Below, in pieces: positions 12,528-23,438 of a stretch of 64,000 nt of DNA. The DNA comes from Isoetes taiwanensis (Eukaryota; Streptophyta; Lycopodiopsida; Isoetales; Isoetaceae). The position numbers were made by a program, and so were the translations under genes. The notes under the pieces are model-generated. The model was given only the letters and a program-made list of their open reading frames with translations. It did not search any database and had not been told where the DNA came from. Where the stretch lies: contig JAJEKV010000124.1 in assembly GCA_021234155.1 (NCBI GenBank), positions 1,941,094-2,005,093 of the forward strand, read 5' to 3'. Each line of letters starts with the position of its first letter. Position 1 is the first letter of the stretch.

Positions 12528-14566
12528 AGTACTTCTTTAGTTAAGATGAGCTGATTCCTTTTTGTACTTTTTTATCCTTTATTTGGCTACTTGCAGAGAA
12601 AAACTGCATGTGAATCATGCTAGATATTTATCTAAATGTGCATCATGTATATATCTGCACTTCTGTCGAGGCTTAGATTGCACAAAAAATTTATTGCATT
12701 TTCAAAGTGGGTTGCCAGTAGTATGATAAAGGTGGCTCCATATGGCACATTTCAAAAGAGCATAACACAGGTTTGCAATAGCTACTGTAGCTATAACTTT
12801 TATTTTGAAGCTTGGCTCCTCTGATTTATGGGCAAACCTGATATACACTACATAGAAGGTTGCCCAATTAGATGCATCTATTTCTACCTAGGCCTGTATA
12901 TACCTGTACCATAGCCTACAAGGATCCAGAGCTTCAACAATGCCCATGTGAAGGCAAAACAAGATGTGAAGGCAAAGATGAAGATGCTCACCTTCATCTT
13001 TCTCTAGATTTCGATTCTATATATCTTCGTCGGGTTATAGACATGGTAAGCACCATCCAATATTTTCTCTTTCTTTTCCTTCCCTTTTCAAGTTTCCCTG
13101 CAATGAGTCATGTAATTAGCAAGCAAAGGCAGAAAAGCCACTGCAATCAGAAAACCTACTGATGCCATTGGTAGAAAATGCTTGATTACATTATCAGATA
13201 AAATAGCTACTAATATGAATCTGGCAGAAATGGCAAGATGCGATTTGAATAGTAAAAGCATAGGATCGTTTTGCAAACCCTGAGCTGATTTTTATGAAGA
13301 AAGTATGATGCAGCCAGATCCTAGAAGCAAATGCTTGAGTTGAAAATTATGATGTTTCTTAGCATTGCAATTCATGTACTTTGTTCTGGTTGCATTAACT
13401 GCAACACACGTTTTCAACTGAGATCTTCGCTTAAAATTGTATATGAATGTTCTGTTTGCTGCAGTTCAAGCTACAAGACCTAAATGCCTACCTCCTCTCT
13501 GCAATTTTCTAAATGACATTTGAAGCTGCCTCTTGGAGCTATTTTTTTTTCAGCTTGGTAAAAGCTACTGTGTCTATTAGTGGACTATGATGTATATTCA
13601 AGCATCCGTCATCAACATAGCAAGTAATAAATTTAATGTTTCTGGCTTTAATGCAATCATGAACATGAATTGTTTTTACATTTTACATAAATTTTGACTT
13701 CTTAAGCACATGCTTATTGATGTAATGAATCTAGATATTAAATTACTTCAAGAATGCAACAATTTGGATGCCGTAAGTTTTGTATCTACAATTGAGATTT
13801 ATGAATTGACACATGGATGAATATATTTTTTCAATGTAAAACATAAAAGGCCCAGATTTTAAAGACTAACATGAGCTGAGATGAAATTCAAAGTCAATAA
13901 TCATACATAAACATCAAAAGATTTATCAACTTCATCACCCAATACAACAACAATTGCAACAAAATTTGTCACATCTACAAACTCCTATATTTCATTGTGC
14001 TGCTCCTGGTGTATATGCTGCTGATATCCTACACTTATTATTCTTTAACTTTCTTTCCATGTCTCAATATTTATATGGCAACATATATTATCAACGTGTT
14101 GTTTATGCCCTCTTCCTCACAATATACTCTATTTCACTCTCCTCTTCTCTTCTCTCTAAAAAGTAATCATTGGCTTTGTCTTCTTCAACTAGAACAAATA
14201 GTGTATATCCTTAAAAATGACCATTCTTATTTAATCTTTTGTTAATTTCATTTGCATCAACTAATGGAAATATTGAATTACGGACTACATTTGATTGTAA
14301 TAGATGTACATGTATGCACACTCTCAATCGAAGTCAATTGTCAATTAACAATATGAATATGTTTTTTTACTACCAACGTTATTAATAATTGGGATATCAT
14401 TCATCTCAATTCCAATATTAGCACTCCAGTCTATATCTCGACACAATCTTTCCACATTTGTCATATCCATTAAATCTACCCATTCGACATGGCCACGACT
14501 AATGGCCATAAATGCATTTCACACGTCCAAGACTAATGCCCGGCATCGCCGGGCACACGTTTCTAG
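12528..14566 (+). mobile_element. Helitron-like segment interrupting the tandem array
   Basis: The array stops at 12527 and restarts at 14567. The right edge is a Helitron 3' end: hairpin GCCCGGCATCGCCGGGC at 14538-14554, then ACACGTTT, then CTAG at 14563-14566, then host T. The left edge may begin at TCCTTAGTACTTC near 12525, which fits the TC start, but the preceding base is not the expected A. No protein is recognised inside; the interior is AT-rich with plausible intron-like pyrimidine tracts. It is probably a non-autonomous element, perhaps with captured sequence. Confidence 0.65.
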
Positions 14567-15812
14567 TATTCCTAAAACAACTGAATGGGTTGTTATAAAA
14601 AAATATATAGATTCAAGATAAAAAATAATCACATTAGCTCATTGGGTACATTGGTTAAAGTAACATTGAGTGATTTTGGTAGAGGTTCGAGCCCCCGTAT
14701 TTTATATTCTAAAATCTTAGTCAAAGTCGTATAGAGGTTCGATATTTCCTCAAAACCTTAGGCGAAATTGTATTTCATATTTCAAAATCATAGGCGCCTA
14801 GCGAAATGGGAGGTGTCCAGGGGCCCCAACATACGATCTGGGTCATAGGATCGACGAATCCGACGATTGTGGTAGTCCAGGGTGCACCTCGTTTAGAATA
14901 TGTAGCAAAGTAACAAGCAAAGTAACAGGGGGTTCCAGGGGGATTTGATATGGATGTAAAAATAACAATTCCAGAAACTATAGACCATATATTCCTAAAA
15001 CAACTGAATGGATTGTTATAAGAAAAAATATAGATTCAAGATAAAAAATAATCACATTAGCTCATTGGGTACATTGGTTAAAGTAGTCTTATTAGGACAT
15101 TGAGTGATTTTGGTAGAGGTTCGAGCCCCCCTATTTTAATTCTAAAATCTTAGCCAAAGTCGTATAGAGGTTCGATATTTCCTCAAAACCTTAGACGAAA
15201 TTGTATTTAATATTTCAAAATCATAGGTGCCTCCAATCATAAATGACTATAAGCGAAATGAGAGGTGTCCAGGGGCCCAACATACGATCTGGATCGTAGG
15301 ATCGACGAATCCGACGACTGTGGTAGTCTAGAGTGCACCTCGTTTAGAATATGTAGCAAAGTAACAGGGGGTTCCAGGGGGATTTGATATGGATGTAAAA
15401 ATAACAATTCCTGAAACTATAGACCATATATTCCTAAAACAATTGAATGTGTTGTTATAAAAAAATATATAGATTCAAGATAAAAAATAATCACATTAGC
15501 TCATTGGTTACATTGGTTAAAGTAGTCTTATTAGGACATTGAGTGATTTTGGTAGAGGTTCGAGCCCCCGTATTTTATATTCTAAAATCTTAGTTAAAGC
15601 CGTATAGAGGTTCCATATTTCCTCAAAACCTTAGGCGAAATTGTATTTCATATTTCAAAATCATAGGCGCCTCCAATCATAAATGACTATAAGCGAAATG
15701 AGAGGTGCCCAGGGGCCTCAACATACGATCTGGGTCGTAGGATCGACGAATCTGATGACTGTGGTAGTCTAGGGTGCACCTCGTTCATAATATCTAGCAT
15801 TATAACAGGGGG
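14567..15812. repeat. Tandem pol III-box array (part 2)
   Basis: Nearly three more units of the same array, with CCTAAAACAACTGAA landmarks near 14571, 14995 and 15430, including A-box and B-box sequences. The last unit breaks off near 15812 in a T-rich stretch. Unit variants here (for example the deletion giving GGCGCCTAGCGAAATGGGAGG) also occur near 11740, so neighbouring segments of the array were duplicated as blocks. Confidence 0.85.
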
Positions 15813-16100
15813 TTTTTTTGTGATTTTATACGCTTTTTGGCATGGTTTTTATATGATTTCACGGGCGTATTCACGTGGACATATTAAACAGTATTTCTAG
15901 AGTGCACTCATTTGTTAGCCATTGATTTTAAAGAAGAGGGAAAATCGTGTGGTTGTGGGGCTTTTATTGTTTGCACGTTTTTTTAGTTTAGGTTTCAAAT
16001 ATTAGGTTAATATTAGGTTAGTGGTTTTTGAATAGGTTTGTGGTTAATATTAGGGTTCCGGATTTGGCATGAGGCATATCTGGCCGCAGGCATGGCCTGT
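15813..16100. other. Unassigned spacer
   Basis: T/G-rich sequence between the array and the phytochrome fragment. Nothing recognised. Confidence 0.4.
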
Positions 16101-16103
16101 TGG

Positions 16104-16528
16104 CGGTTATGGCAGTGCATCGATGGGTCTGATACAGGTAGCAAAGGCTTCAACTTGGAAAGCATGCCCGCGCAGTCGGTTACAGCATATTTGCAGCGAT
16201 TGCAGCGAGGTGGATTGATTCAACCGTTCGGCTGTATGTTGGATATGGAGGAGGGCAGTTTTAAGGTGATAGCATATAGTGAAAATGCCCCTGAAATGTT
16301 GGATTTGATGCCCCAAGCCATGCCTAGTATGGGCCAGCAAGATATTTAAAGAATTGGCACTGATGCCCGGGCATTGTTCACCACTGCTAGCGCTGCATCT
16401 CTAGAGAAGGCTGCAGGGACAGTGGATGTGAGTATGTTAAACCCAATTTTTGTTCATTGTAGAGGTCGGCATTTACGTGGTTTTCTCCAAAAGTGTTTGG
16501 AGTATTTTTTTCTATGATCTCAATTACC
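16104..16528 (+). pseudogene. Phytochrome N-terminal (PAS region) fragment
   Basis: Plus-strand frame starting near 16104 reads [20 protein letters not shown], then [16 protein letters not shown], which is the conserved N-terminal PAS region of plant phytochromes just before the chromophore-binding GAF domain. After QQDI an in-frame TAA at 16347-16349 replaces what is normally a Leu codon (TTA). The same frame then continues with IGTDARALFTTASAA and VDVSMLNPIFVHC before similarity ends near 16480. Only about 120 of the roughly 1,100 residues are present, without GAF, PHY or histidine-kinase-like domains. The photoreceptor cannot be made from this copy. It could be a captured fragment or a broken duplicate. 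Confidence 0.88.
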
Positions 16529-16589
16529 GGCATAGTGTGACGTGGCATTTTGATATTAAATTATCGGTTAAATTCGAATCATATTTGTA

Positions 16590-19223
16590 CTAGTAACGGT
16601 GCCCAGCGTTGCTGGGGATTAGTTGAAAACCTGTAAAGTTATAAGTGAACAATGAGAAGAGATTGTAATAGTAACTTTATATGGTGAGTTAAGGAGTCAT
16701 CCCATATGATCTTTTTGTAGACTACATTTAAAGTGAATCCTCTGTTGTTTTTTAGTAGTGCTCCTTGCCTTGAGGTGCCTTGAATATAGAGCTTCACTCC
16801 GTGTTGTGTTGTTTGTAGTGTGGTGCATTGCTGGGCTATAAGGCAACTATTGGGTTATGAAGTCGTCATTAATCACCTGTTGTTTTTTAGCAATGCTCCT
16901 TGCCTTGAGGTGCCTTGAATATAGAGCTTCACTCCGTGTTGTGTTGTTTGTTGTGTGGTGCGTTGCTGGGCTATAAGGCGACTATTGGGTTATGAGGTGG
17001 TCGTTAATCATTGTGTATCATCGTCTCTCTCTGTACCTTCTATGCCGGGATTTTGTAGTGGGGGGGTGAATATGTGAAGCTCTTTTAATGTCCAGCTACA
17101 ATGTACTATGTCGCGAATGTTGCTTTGTTGATAGAGAGATTAACTCGCATTGAAGAGATTTTTTAGGAATTCATGCACCATATTGCATACGTAATGTGAC
17201 AAACATAGGTCTGGCATTTTTTACATCTCGTGAATGGTGCTTCTTTGAGCCAAATAAATTCTTCCTTGGCATTCTAGCAAAACAAATGTACTATACTTTG
17301 TTTTCTAAGCTCAAATATATTATATGGTTATAAGATCCATAACTTAAAACTTGTCCCAAAATGTCATTAAAAGTACGTTGTATTTAACAAAATAGGGTTG
17401 TCATCAACCTTCCTTTTCAGTCTTGTGATTTCTCTATATAACAAAAACCATTGTTGCAAATAACAAAACTACTAAGTTTTTTGGGTATCTCGTTGCTTGA
17501 ACATTGTTTGAAAATGGTTCTTGGCATCTTGTTTTTGTTTGGAAGTATCTCCTTTGTTATAGTATCTTATCAACAGATGAAGCAAACAGCAGTTGGAATA
17601 ACATTTGCAAATTTATGATACTCATACTGAATGCTTATTTAAACTTATGGGTTTCTGTCCTAACATCATGGCTTGTGGTGGACTAAAAAGTTAAGAGGCA
17701 CCAATCCCATCATTTCCGTTGATACTTTCATTTGGATTTACACCATTGCAATTCAGCACTGCAATTGCTCTTTGATTAAACGTTTGTAAACTCTGAAAGT
17801 AAATATAAACTTCAAAAATTAGCAAGCAAATCCAGAATATGAATGATACCAATCAACGGCCATTCTATGCCTACAACAGAAACACACCCATAAACAACGG
17901 AAATGACATATTAATCCTTAAACATTCAATTTGTATAATCCGGGGAAAATTTTCTGCAACAATACATGGCAATTAATTAAGTAGCATAGCAAATCTCATC
18001 AGGCAGAATTGTACTTTTTAAGCATTCAAGACATGTCTTCCCTGCAACAGAAACATAGCTGACTGTAAGACATATCAGCAACTGAGATCAGGTATATGCT
18101 AGCTCTACACAAACTAAGCAGCTGATTTAAGTTCTTTCTTGGGAAGGTGATGTGCAGTCAAATAGCATTAGAATAAGATTTTGAAGCACCACCAATGAAG
18201 CACCCTATAAAAAGCATCATTGATTCTGATAATGTATTTTGCAGACCACATATTTTGGGCAGTTATACTTATAAGCCAGTTCTGAGAATGACCATTTGCT
18301 GAAGTGCATGCATGTGATAACTTGGGCACTGAAACAAATAAAGAACTTTTAAAAATGGTGTGCAAACTTAAAAGGGATATAGTGAATACTGAATGGATGC
18401 AGCAGCAGGTCAATTGTAGCATTGCTCCTAGCCATTTGTTAAGCAAGTCTGCAAAAATGGGAAATCTTAAATTGACAAAATTGCCTTAAATATGCTGGCT
18501 TTCCAAAATCAACCTACTTAGGCATTGGTAATCCATGCTAATCTATGCCTGATAGTCGTGTATAGCAGTTCGATACCTACTAACTCTTCTCCAATACCCT
18601 GCACAGATATTTTGATACAAAAGAATTGCTTACTGCATGTTGTGCACTGACAGAATGGTTGCAGCAGAGGGGCTCACAGAAATGCAGACTTTCCAAACCG
18701 TCTAACTGACATGATGCCGGCATAGCTGTTCAGCAAAAAGAAGGAGAATAAATCCTACGCAAAGGAGATTAGGCAGAACGTAAATACAGAAATAGCAAGA
18801 ACCTGTTTTGTTAAGAGCGTGAAGCAACCCGACTGAAGCCTTTCACTGTAAATCTGAGAAAATGCACTCCAATACATTGGAAGATCTATGAATGATGGCT
18901 TCCGTGGATTTTGGCTCAAAAGCACGAAGATGTTAATACATATCTGAATCATTCCAAATTTGCAGCTCCGGCCGTTGCAAATCGATTGGCTCCAAAGATC
19001 TGTTGATTGTTTGAGCAGAACCATGCTGCCGACCCGTTCTCTCCTCAGGTCCATGCCGACCCGTCCCTCTGCTATGTAGCCATAAGCTTCAGTACGGCAA
19101 CGTCGTCGTAAGAAAACAGAGTGAATAGCGAACACAACCTTTTTTGTCAACCGTCGGGATGGGCCAAATAAATATAAGCCATTGGATCTAGGGCTCGATG
19201 CACTACGCACTTACGGTATAACA
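16590..19223 (-). mobile_element. Helitron, minus strand, about 2.6 kb
   Basis: The 3' end is on the left: on the minus strand CCCAGCAACGCTGGG (16616-16602), then the tail and CTAG at 16593-16590 followed by T. About 100 bp inside, 16742-16687 on the minus strand reads RGFTLNVVYKKI, a remnant of the last residues of the Helitron helicase, which typically end in NVVYKE-like sequence. The right-hand (5') border near 19223 reads GTTATACCGTAAGTG...GCCCTAGATCCAATGGC on the minus strand, matching the 5' regions of two other elements (19224 plus, 46254 minus). The interior has no recognised complete gene; the minus frame at 18755-19210 is unassigned. Confidence 0.7.
16742..17008. repeat. Tandem duplication of ~135 bp
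   Basis: Two copies (16742-16876 and 16877-17008) sharing CTGTTGTTTTTTAG, GAGCTTCACTCCGTGTTG and GCTGGGCTATAAGGC. It lies within the Helitron just inside the helicase remnant. The same TTCACTCCGTGTTGTGTTG block is present near 43126 in another Helitron. Confidence 0.85.
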
Positions 19224-19798
19224 TCTTATATAATTAATGTTATAGTGTAAGTGTTGGACCCAGCCCTAGATCCAACGGCTAAAATCTAGAGCCCTAAATC
19301 TAACGGCCACAATTTTGCATCTCCTCTCGGTATGGCTTCAACGCGCCTCCTGTGTTCATGGGAGCTGGTAGATTAGCGCATGGGACTACTTTCCCTTGCT
19401 TCCAAATATTTACGGTGGTTTATTTTCTTAGGCCAGTTCCTGAATGCCAGAACGACATGAAACTTTGCAGATTCATTTTGAAGTATGGCTTAAGAACAAC
19501 TGGAGAAATGTAAAATCCTTTCCTTGCAGTGCAATGGGCAGGGGAGATGGAGCAGATGCGGCCATTGCTTTATTTGGAGTTTAGGGTTTGCCAAATTATG
19601 TTCTTGGCACTAAAGTTATACTTCCGGATGGTAAAAAATGACAGGTCGAACAGAGGATACAAAAATTATAAAGCTCAAGACGCTTGAGATGCCTACCTGA
19701 AATTATCTGCCGCTAAGAAGAGTCTTGCTCGAATGCATACTAGGCGTATATAAATCGCAAAAGACTTTGTAAGGGAACTCATATTTAATATTTTGCAG

Positions 19799-20002
19799 GT
19801 CGTGGAGATCCTAAGCAAGCAATATCTCATTTTGGAGGCAAGGCTTGCTCCACTGTATAGAAAGTAAGGTTTTTGTGTTGTAAGGTCTATCGGTTTCTAT
19901 AGTCTTTGCTTCTAGGACATCTTATGGGTTGTTACTAATGCAGGTCTTCTAGGGCTTTTATTCTTTTGCACGATGCAGTTAAAGCAATCAAAGGAATCAC
20001 AT
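19799..20002 (+). pseudogene. Two captured exons of an unrecognised gene
   Basis: Exon a (19799-19863, 65 nt) is bounded by TTTTGCAG and GTAAGG; exon b (19944-20002) is bounded by TGCAG and GTAAGT. Joined, they stay in one frame: VVEILSKQYLILEARLAPLY, then RK, then SSRAFILLHDAVKAIKGIT. Correct phase across the junction and canonical splice sites argue these are real exons taken from a host gene by the Helitron. I do not recognise the protein; the residues look helical. No start or stop codon is associated, so it is only a fragment. Confidence 0.5.
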
Positions 20003-20628
20003 GTAAGTTTTGGATTATTTAGTATTCATGTTCTTTCCAATTTCTAAATTTTAGACACATACTGAGATCTCCCATACAAGTCTGTATCAACAAATCTACT
20101 CGATGTGTAGACTGTATAGCTTTATTGAGTCTAAGACCCTTCTTATTTCAAAATGACAGCTATAAGTAGCTTCTTAATGTTTGCAAAGAAGAAGCTTTTC
20201 GCTTTGTAGTTGCATATTCCTAAAGTATTTCTTAGTAAACTTATATGCACAACATTATTGTAAAATTGCCCCTATTTATGAATGACATCAATAATCCGTG
20301 ATGTACCTATATTGCAAGCCACTTTTAGTCTTATGGTTCTCGAATAAAAGCACAAAGTGATTCAAACCATTAATATTATTCTCATTATAAGTGCATGGAA
20401 TTGTTATTTGTGTAGATCGAATCATTATTCCCCGAGGTTTTTATGATATGGAAACACAAGAATTGATCCTTGCTTTGAATTATGCTTATGAGAACATTTC
20501 GCTTACGAAATTTATCTTGGGATTCAAATTCCAGTTATTGAATCCCAATTGGGCATTTTATGCTATGCAAGTATTCCCATGAAATTTGCAATGCTTTGTA
20601 AGGAAACTCATATTTTTTATGTTTGCAG

Positions 20629-20693
20629 ATCATGGAGATCCTAAGCAAGCAATATCTCATTTTGGAGGCAAGGCTTGCTCCATTGTTTCTAAA
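20629..20693 (+). pseudogene. Second copy of captured exon a
   Basis: A 65-nt block nearly identical to 19799-19863, again with GTTTGCAG before and GTAAGG after. The upstream 30 bases (CTTTGTAAGGAAACTCATAT) are also duplicated, so the copied unit includes flanking intron. It differs at the 3' end (TTGTTTCTAAA instead of CTGTATAGAAA). Confidence 0.6.
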
Positions 20694-21874
20694 GTAAGGT
20701 TTTTGTGTTGTAATATAGAAAATGTGGAATTGGTTTATGAACTGTCATGCTATCTACTTATGGGACTAGGCTAATGCATGTAATAGTGAAGCATTGCATC
20801 TCAAGATGTAAAATATGTATGACAACTCTAATCTAGATTTGTCTGTAGAAGGATATTTTCCAACAAGCTGAGAACTGGAAATGATTCCAAGAACAAAAGT
20901 AATAGTATCGATAAATGTTCTCTCCAACGCTAACGTGAATTTAAATTTACAAAACGATTTTTTTACGATTTTTTTTTTTTCATAGAGGACCATTGTGCAA
21001 CATTCCAACGCCTCAGTATCGACCTTCGAGGTAAGGCCGCCTCCTCCTAAGAGTTTAATCCTTGCAACACTTTCCTTGCAACTCTAATCTACATTTCTCT
21101 GCAATTGTTTACCAGGTGCCTTTCGGCTGTTGACTCCTTTCTGCACCAACTTCTACTATTTCTCCACGTTTAAGGGCTTCTTCTACTTTAGATACGGTTA
21201 TGGCTGTTGTAGATCTGTACATATAATCACGGGATATGATTTTATTCGCTGGATCCTGTAATGCCTTTCTATCTTAATAGTTCGAAATTGAATATAAATC
21301 TTTTCCATAGTTGCTTTTCCTTTTTATTTGCATTCGACTCATATAGGACCAAATAATAGGATCACATCTAAATTTAGCAAAGGTTCTCAGCCACAATTTC
21401 AGTTCCCTCATAGGTCGTTGCCTTTAATGAAAGTGCGTAGAAGTATGGGATCTATAATTATAACGGGCTTCCAAACGAGACATTTGTCAGAACCATTTGC
21501 TCCACTTCATTACACAATTCCCTCGCACCTATGCTCTAGAATTCCCGTAGAGAATGTGCTACAAAAAGAGTTAATGTTGACGAGTGAACACATATATTAT
21601 GATTCTCATGCCCGTAAGTAGCAAATAACAAAAATCTTAATGTAGTTAAACTAGGTTTGCCAAATCAGAGGACACAACCACATCTTATCATACATTAAAA
21701 ACTCGATTTAACGTCACTTACTCATAGACAACACATTAGTCTCCGAATCTTCATATACAATTACATAGAAAGCCCACCAACGGTGGGCAATTTTCTAGTT
21801 ATAATATAAGATTGATGTCTACGTTAAATACGGAGCATATAGTATTTGTCAAAAGGTTAAGTAAGGAAGATATT

Positions 21875-22380
21875 CATTAGAGGTAATTTGAGATCTCTTT
21901 TTGTCCCCATAAGAATCCTCCAATAGAATGAGTACTCTACATCAAACTGCAATTAATGCAGCATTAACAACTTCATTGCTGTCGTTTTTTCCCTATAACT
22001 TTTGATCTACTCATGAAAATGCTGCGGCGTTTGTGTATTTCAATACAAGCCATATGTGTTAACGTTAAAAAATATGGTTTTTTGCTCTTTTCTTATATAT
22101 TTACATCCCAAAAGATATAACAATGGGTTGTCATTAGAAAGATATTGAGGAGACGAATCCATTGCCACAAATAGTGTTCGAATCGGAGTTTTTGATCAAA
22201 AGTTATAGTAGAAAAATGACACTGCAAAAGTTAGTTAGAACTGCATTAATTACTGTTGCCACATAATACTGGAATAAAATACACTGGAGCTCTTCTCTTA
22301 TTGGACAGTTTAAAAAGCTGATGTGGCTTTTTAAGCATCCCTTAATGGGACGAAATGAGATCTCAAATTACCTCTAATGG
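21875..22380. mobile_element. MITE, copy 2, with terminal inverted repeats
   Basis: A 506-bp element. The left end CATTAGAGGTAATTTGAGAT is the inverse of the right end ATCTCAAATTACCTCTAATG; similarity of the two ends continues through GTCCC for about 38 bp. The hexamer GATATT lies immediately on both sides (21869-21874 and 22381-22386), fitting a target duplication, perhaps the core of a longer degraded one. It is non-coding. Copy 1 is at 239-795. Confidence 0.85.
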
Positions 22381-22585
22381 GATATTTATGGTATATTGCA
22401 TGGCTCGAATTTTGAGACATGCAAATAATGGTATTTAATGGTGGTTGATAGGCCTGGAAGTCTAATCATTCCTACGAATTCTACGTCAAATCTGTCATAT
22501 ATCTGTTCACGCTTAGTTGGGCGCCCATTCTCCGCTCTTTCTCCGTCCAATCTTTTGCCAGAATTCTCCTCACGACCGAACGCTC

Positions 22586-22918
22586 ATGAAGCGCTCCGCC
22601 GCCGAAGAGCCAGAGGTGTCCTCCAAGAGGCGCCTCTTAGGGCTGGAAGAGGTTTTTCCTCCACTCTTCCCTCCACTCCAGAGTTTCCTTGTTCTTAATT
22701 CTTCTGATTCTTCTAATTCCTCTGATGAGGAATCAGAGGAATCAGAAGAAGAGGAACTCTCGGAGCAAGAGTATGTTACTGGTGTTCGTCAAGGATGGAT
22801 CGGGAACTCGTCTGGAGAGGAATGGTCAGAGGAAGAAGACGAGGAAGAAGAAGATGCCGAATTTGAAGACAAGTCTGCAGATTTCAAGGACTTCCTGGAG
22901 ATGCTGAATGATAATTGC
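22586..22918 (+). CDS. Acidic Ser/Glu-rich protein, possible first exon
   Basis: An ATG at 22586 opens a frame beginning MKRSAAEEPEVSSKRRLLG, followed by a serine-rich stretch and long Glu/Asp runs (SDEESEESEEEELSEQE, then SEEEDEEEEDAEFED) and ending near FKDFLEMLNDN. A good polypyrimidine tract and GATGCAG acceptor follow at 22978-22982, with ATGGCGAAGAAGGC after it, so an intron is likely, but the donor is unclear. SKRR could act in nuclear import. The family is not recognised. A small acidic two-exon gene at 47292-47659 has a similar character; common origin is not shown. Confidence 0.4.
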
Positions 22919-22939
22919 AGTTGTAAATTAATTTGTTTT

Positions 22940-23438
22940 AAAGTAAACCTAATAGGCCTCCTCTTATTTCTCGTGATGCAGATGGCGAAGAAGGCAAAGG
23001 AAATTGAAGTACAAGAGGCCCTTTTTTTTTATTGTTTTGCTTTTTTCTTGTGCATGCCCCCGGGCTAATATGTTGTAAATCCCTCCAGCCAGACACTATG
23101 CTTGCTAGCCTCTGGGCTATTTTATTTAAAAGATTTCAAGCCTTCATGCTGTTCTGAAATATGAAAGGCCTCCGTGTAGAATTTGTAGCCCTAAGGGCAA
23201 AAATTTTGAATATATGAAATTTTATTTCAAAGTCATTGCATATATCTAACCTGTCACATTTCTGTAATGCTGATATTATTTTGCATCGTAATTGGGATTG
23301 CAATTGACATAGTGAGAAGATAACCTGCTGTTTTCGAATGAAATGGTTTGCATCTCATCTTTTCTGAATCTGTTACATCAGAACTTCACTTCTGGACCTA
23401 AAATACAATCAACAATGCATAAACTGCATTACAAGCAA
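22940..23438. other. Unassigned interval
   Basis: Possible second exon and 3' end of the acidic gene, then AT-rich sequence up to the end of the transposase gene on the other strand. No terminal inverted repeat was found here. Confidence 0.3.

Larger units (their letters stand above)
19224..21798 (+). mobile_element. Helitron, plus strand, 2,575 bp
   Basis: It begins A|TCTTATATAATTAATG at 19224 and ends with hairpin GCCCACCAACGGTGGGC, AATTTT and CTAG at 21795-21798 followed by T. This satisfies the TC start, hairpin, CTAG end and A/T insertion rule. It encodes no Rep or helicase, so it is non-autonomous. It contains exon-like blocks with good splice sites at 19799-19863, 19944-20002 and 20629-20693, suggesting captured gene pieces. 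It is head to head with the Helitron on its left; their borders form an imperfect inverted repeat (CACTTACGGTATAAC / GTTATAGTGTAAGTG). Confidence 0.75.

Noticed and set aside
8476-15812. Cluster of tRNA genes
   Set aside because: A and B boxes are present but there is no pairing acceptor stem or full cloverleaf, and the units extend to ~440 bp.
16107-16340. Minus-strand ORF over the phytochrome fragment
   Set aside because: Antisense shadow of the plus-strand phytochrome frame.
20586-20774. Frame reading DHGDPKQAISHFGGKAC
   Set aside because: The alternative frame of the same exon splices in phase to the next exon in the first copy, and this frame is closed by a stop in that copy.
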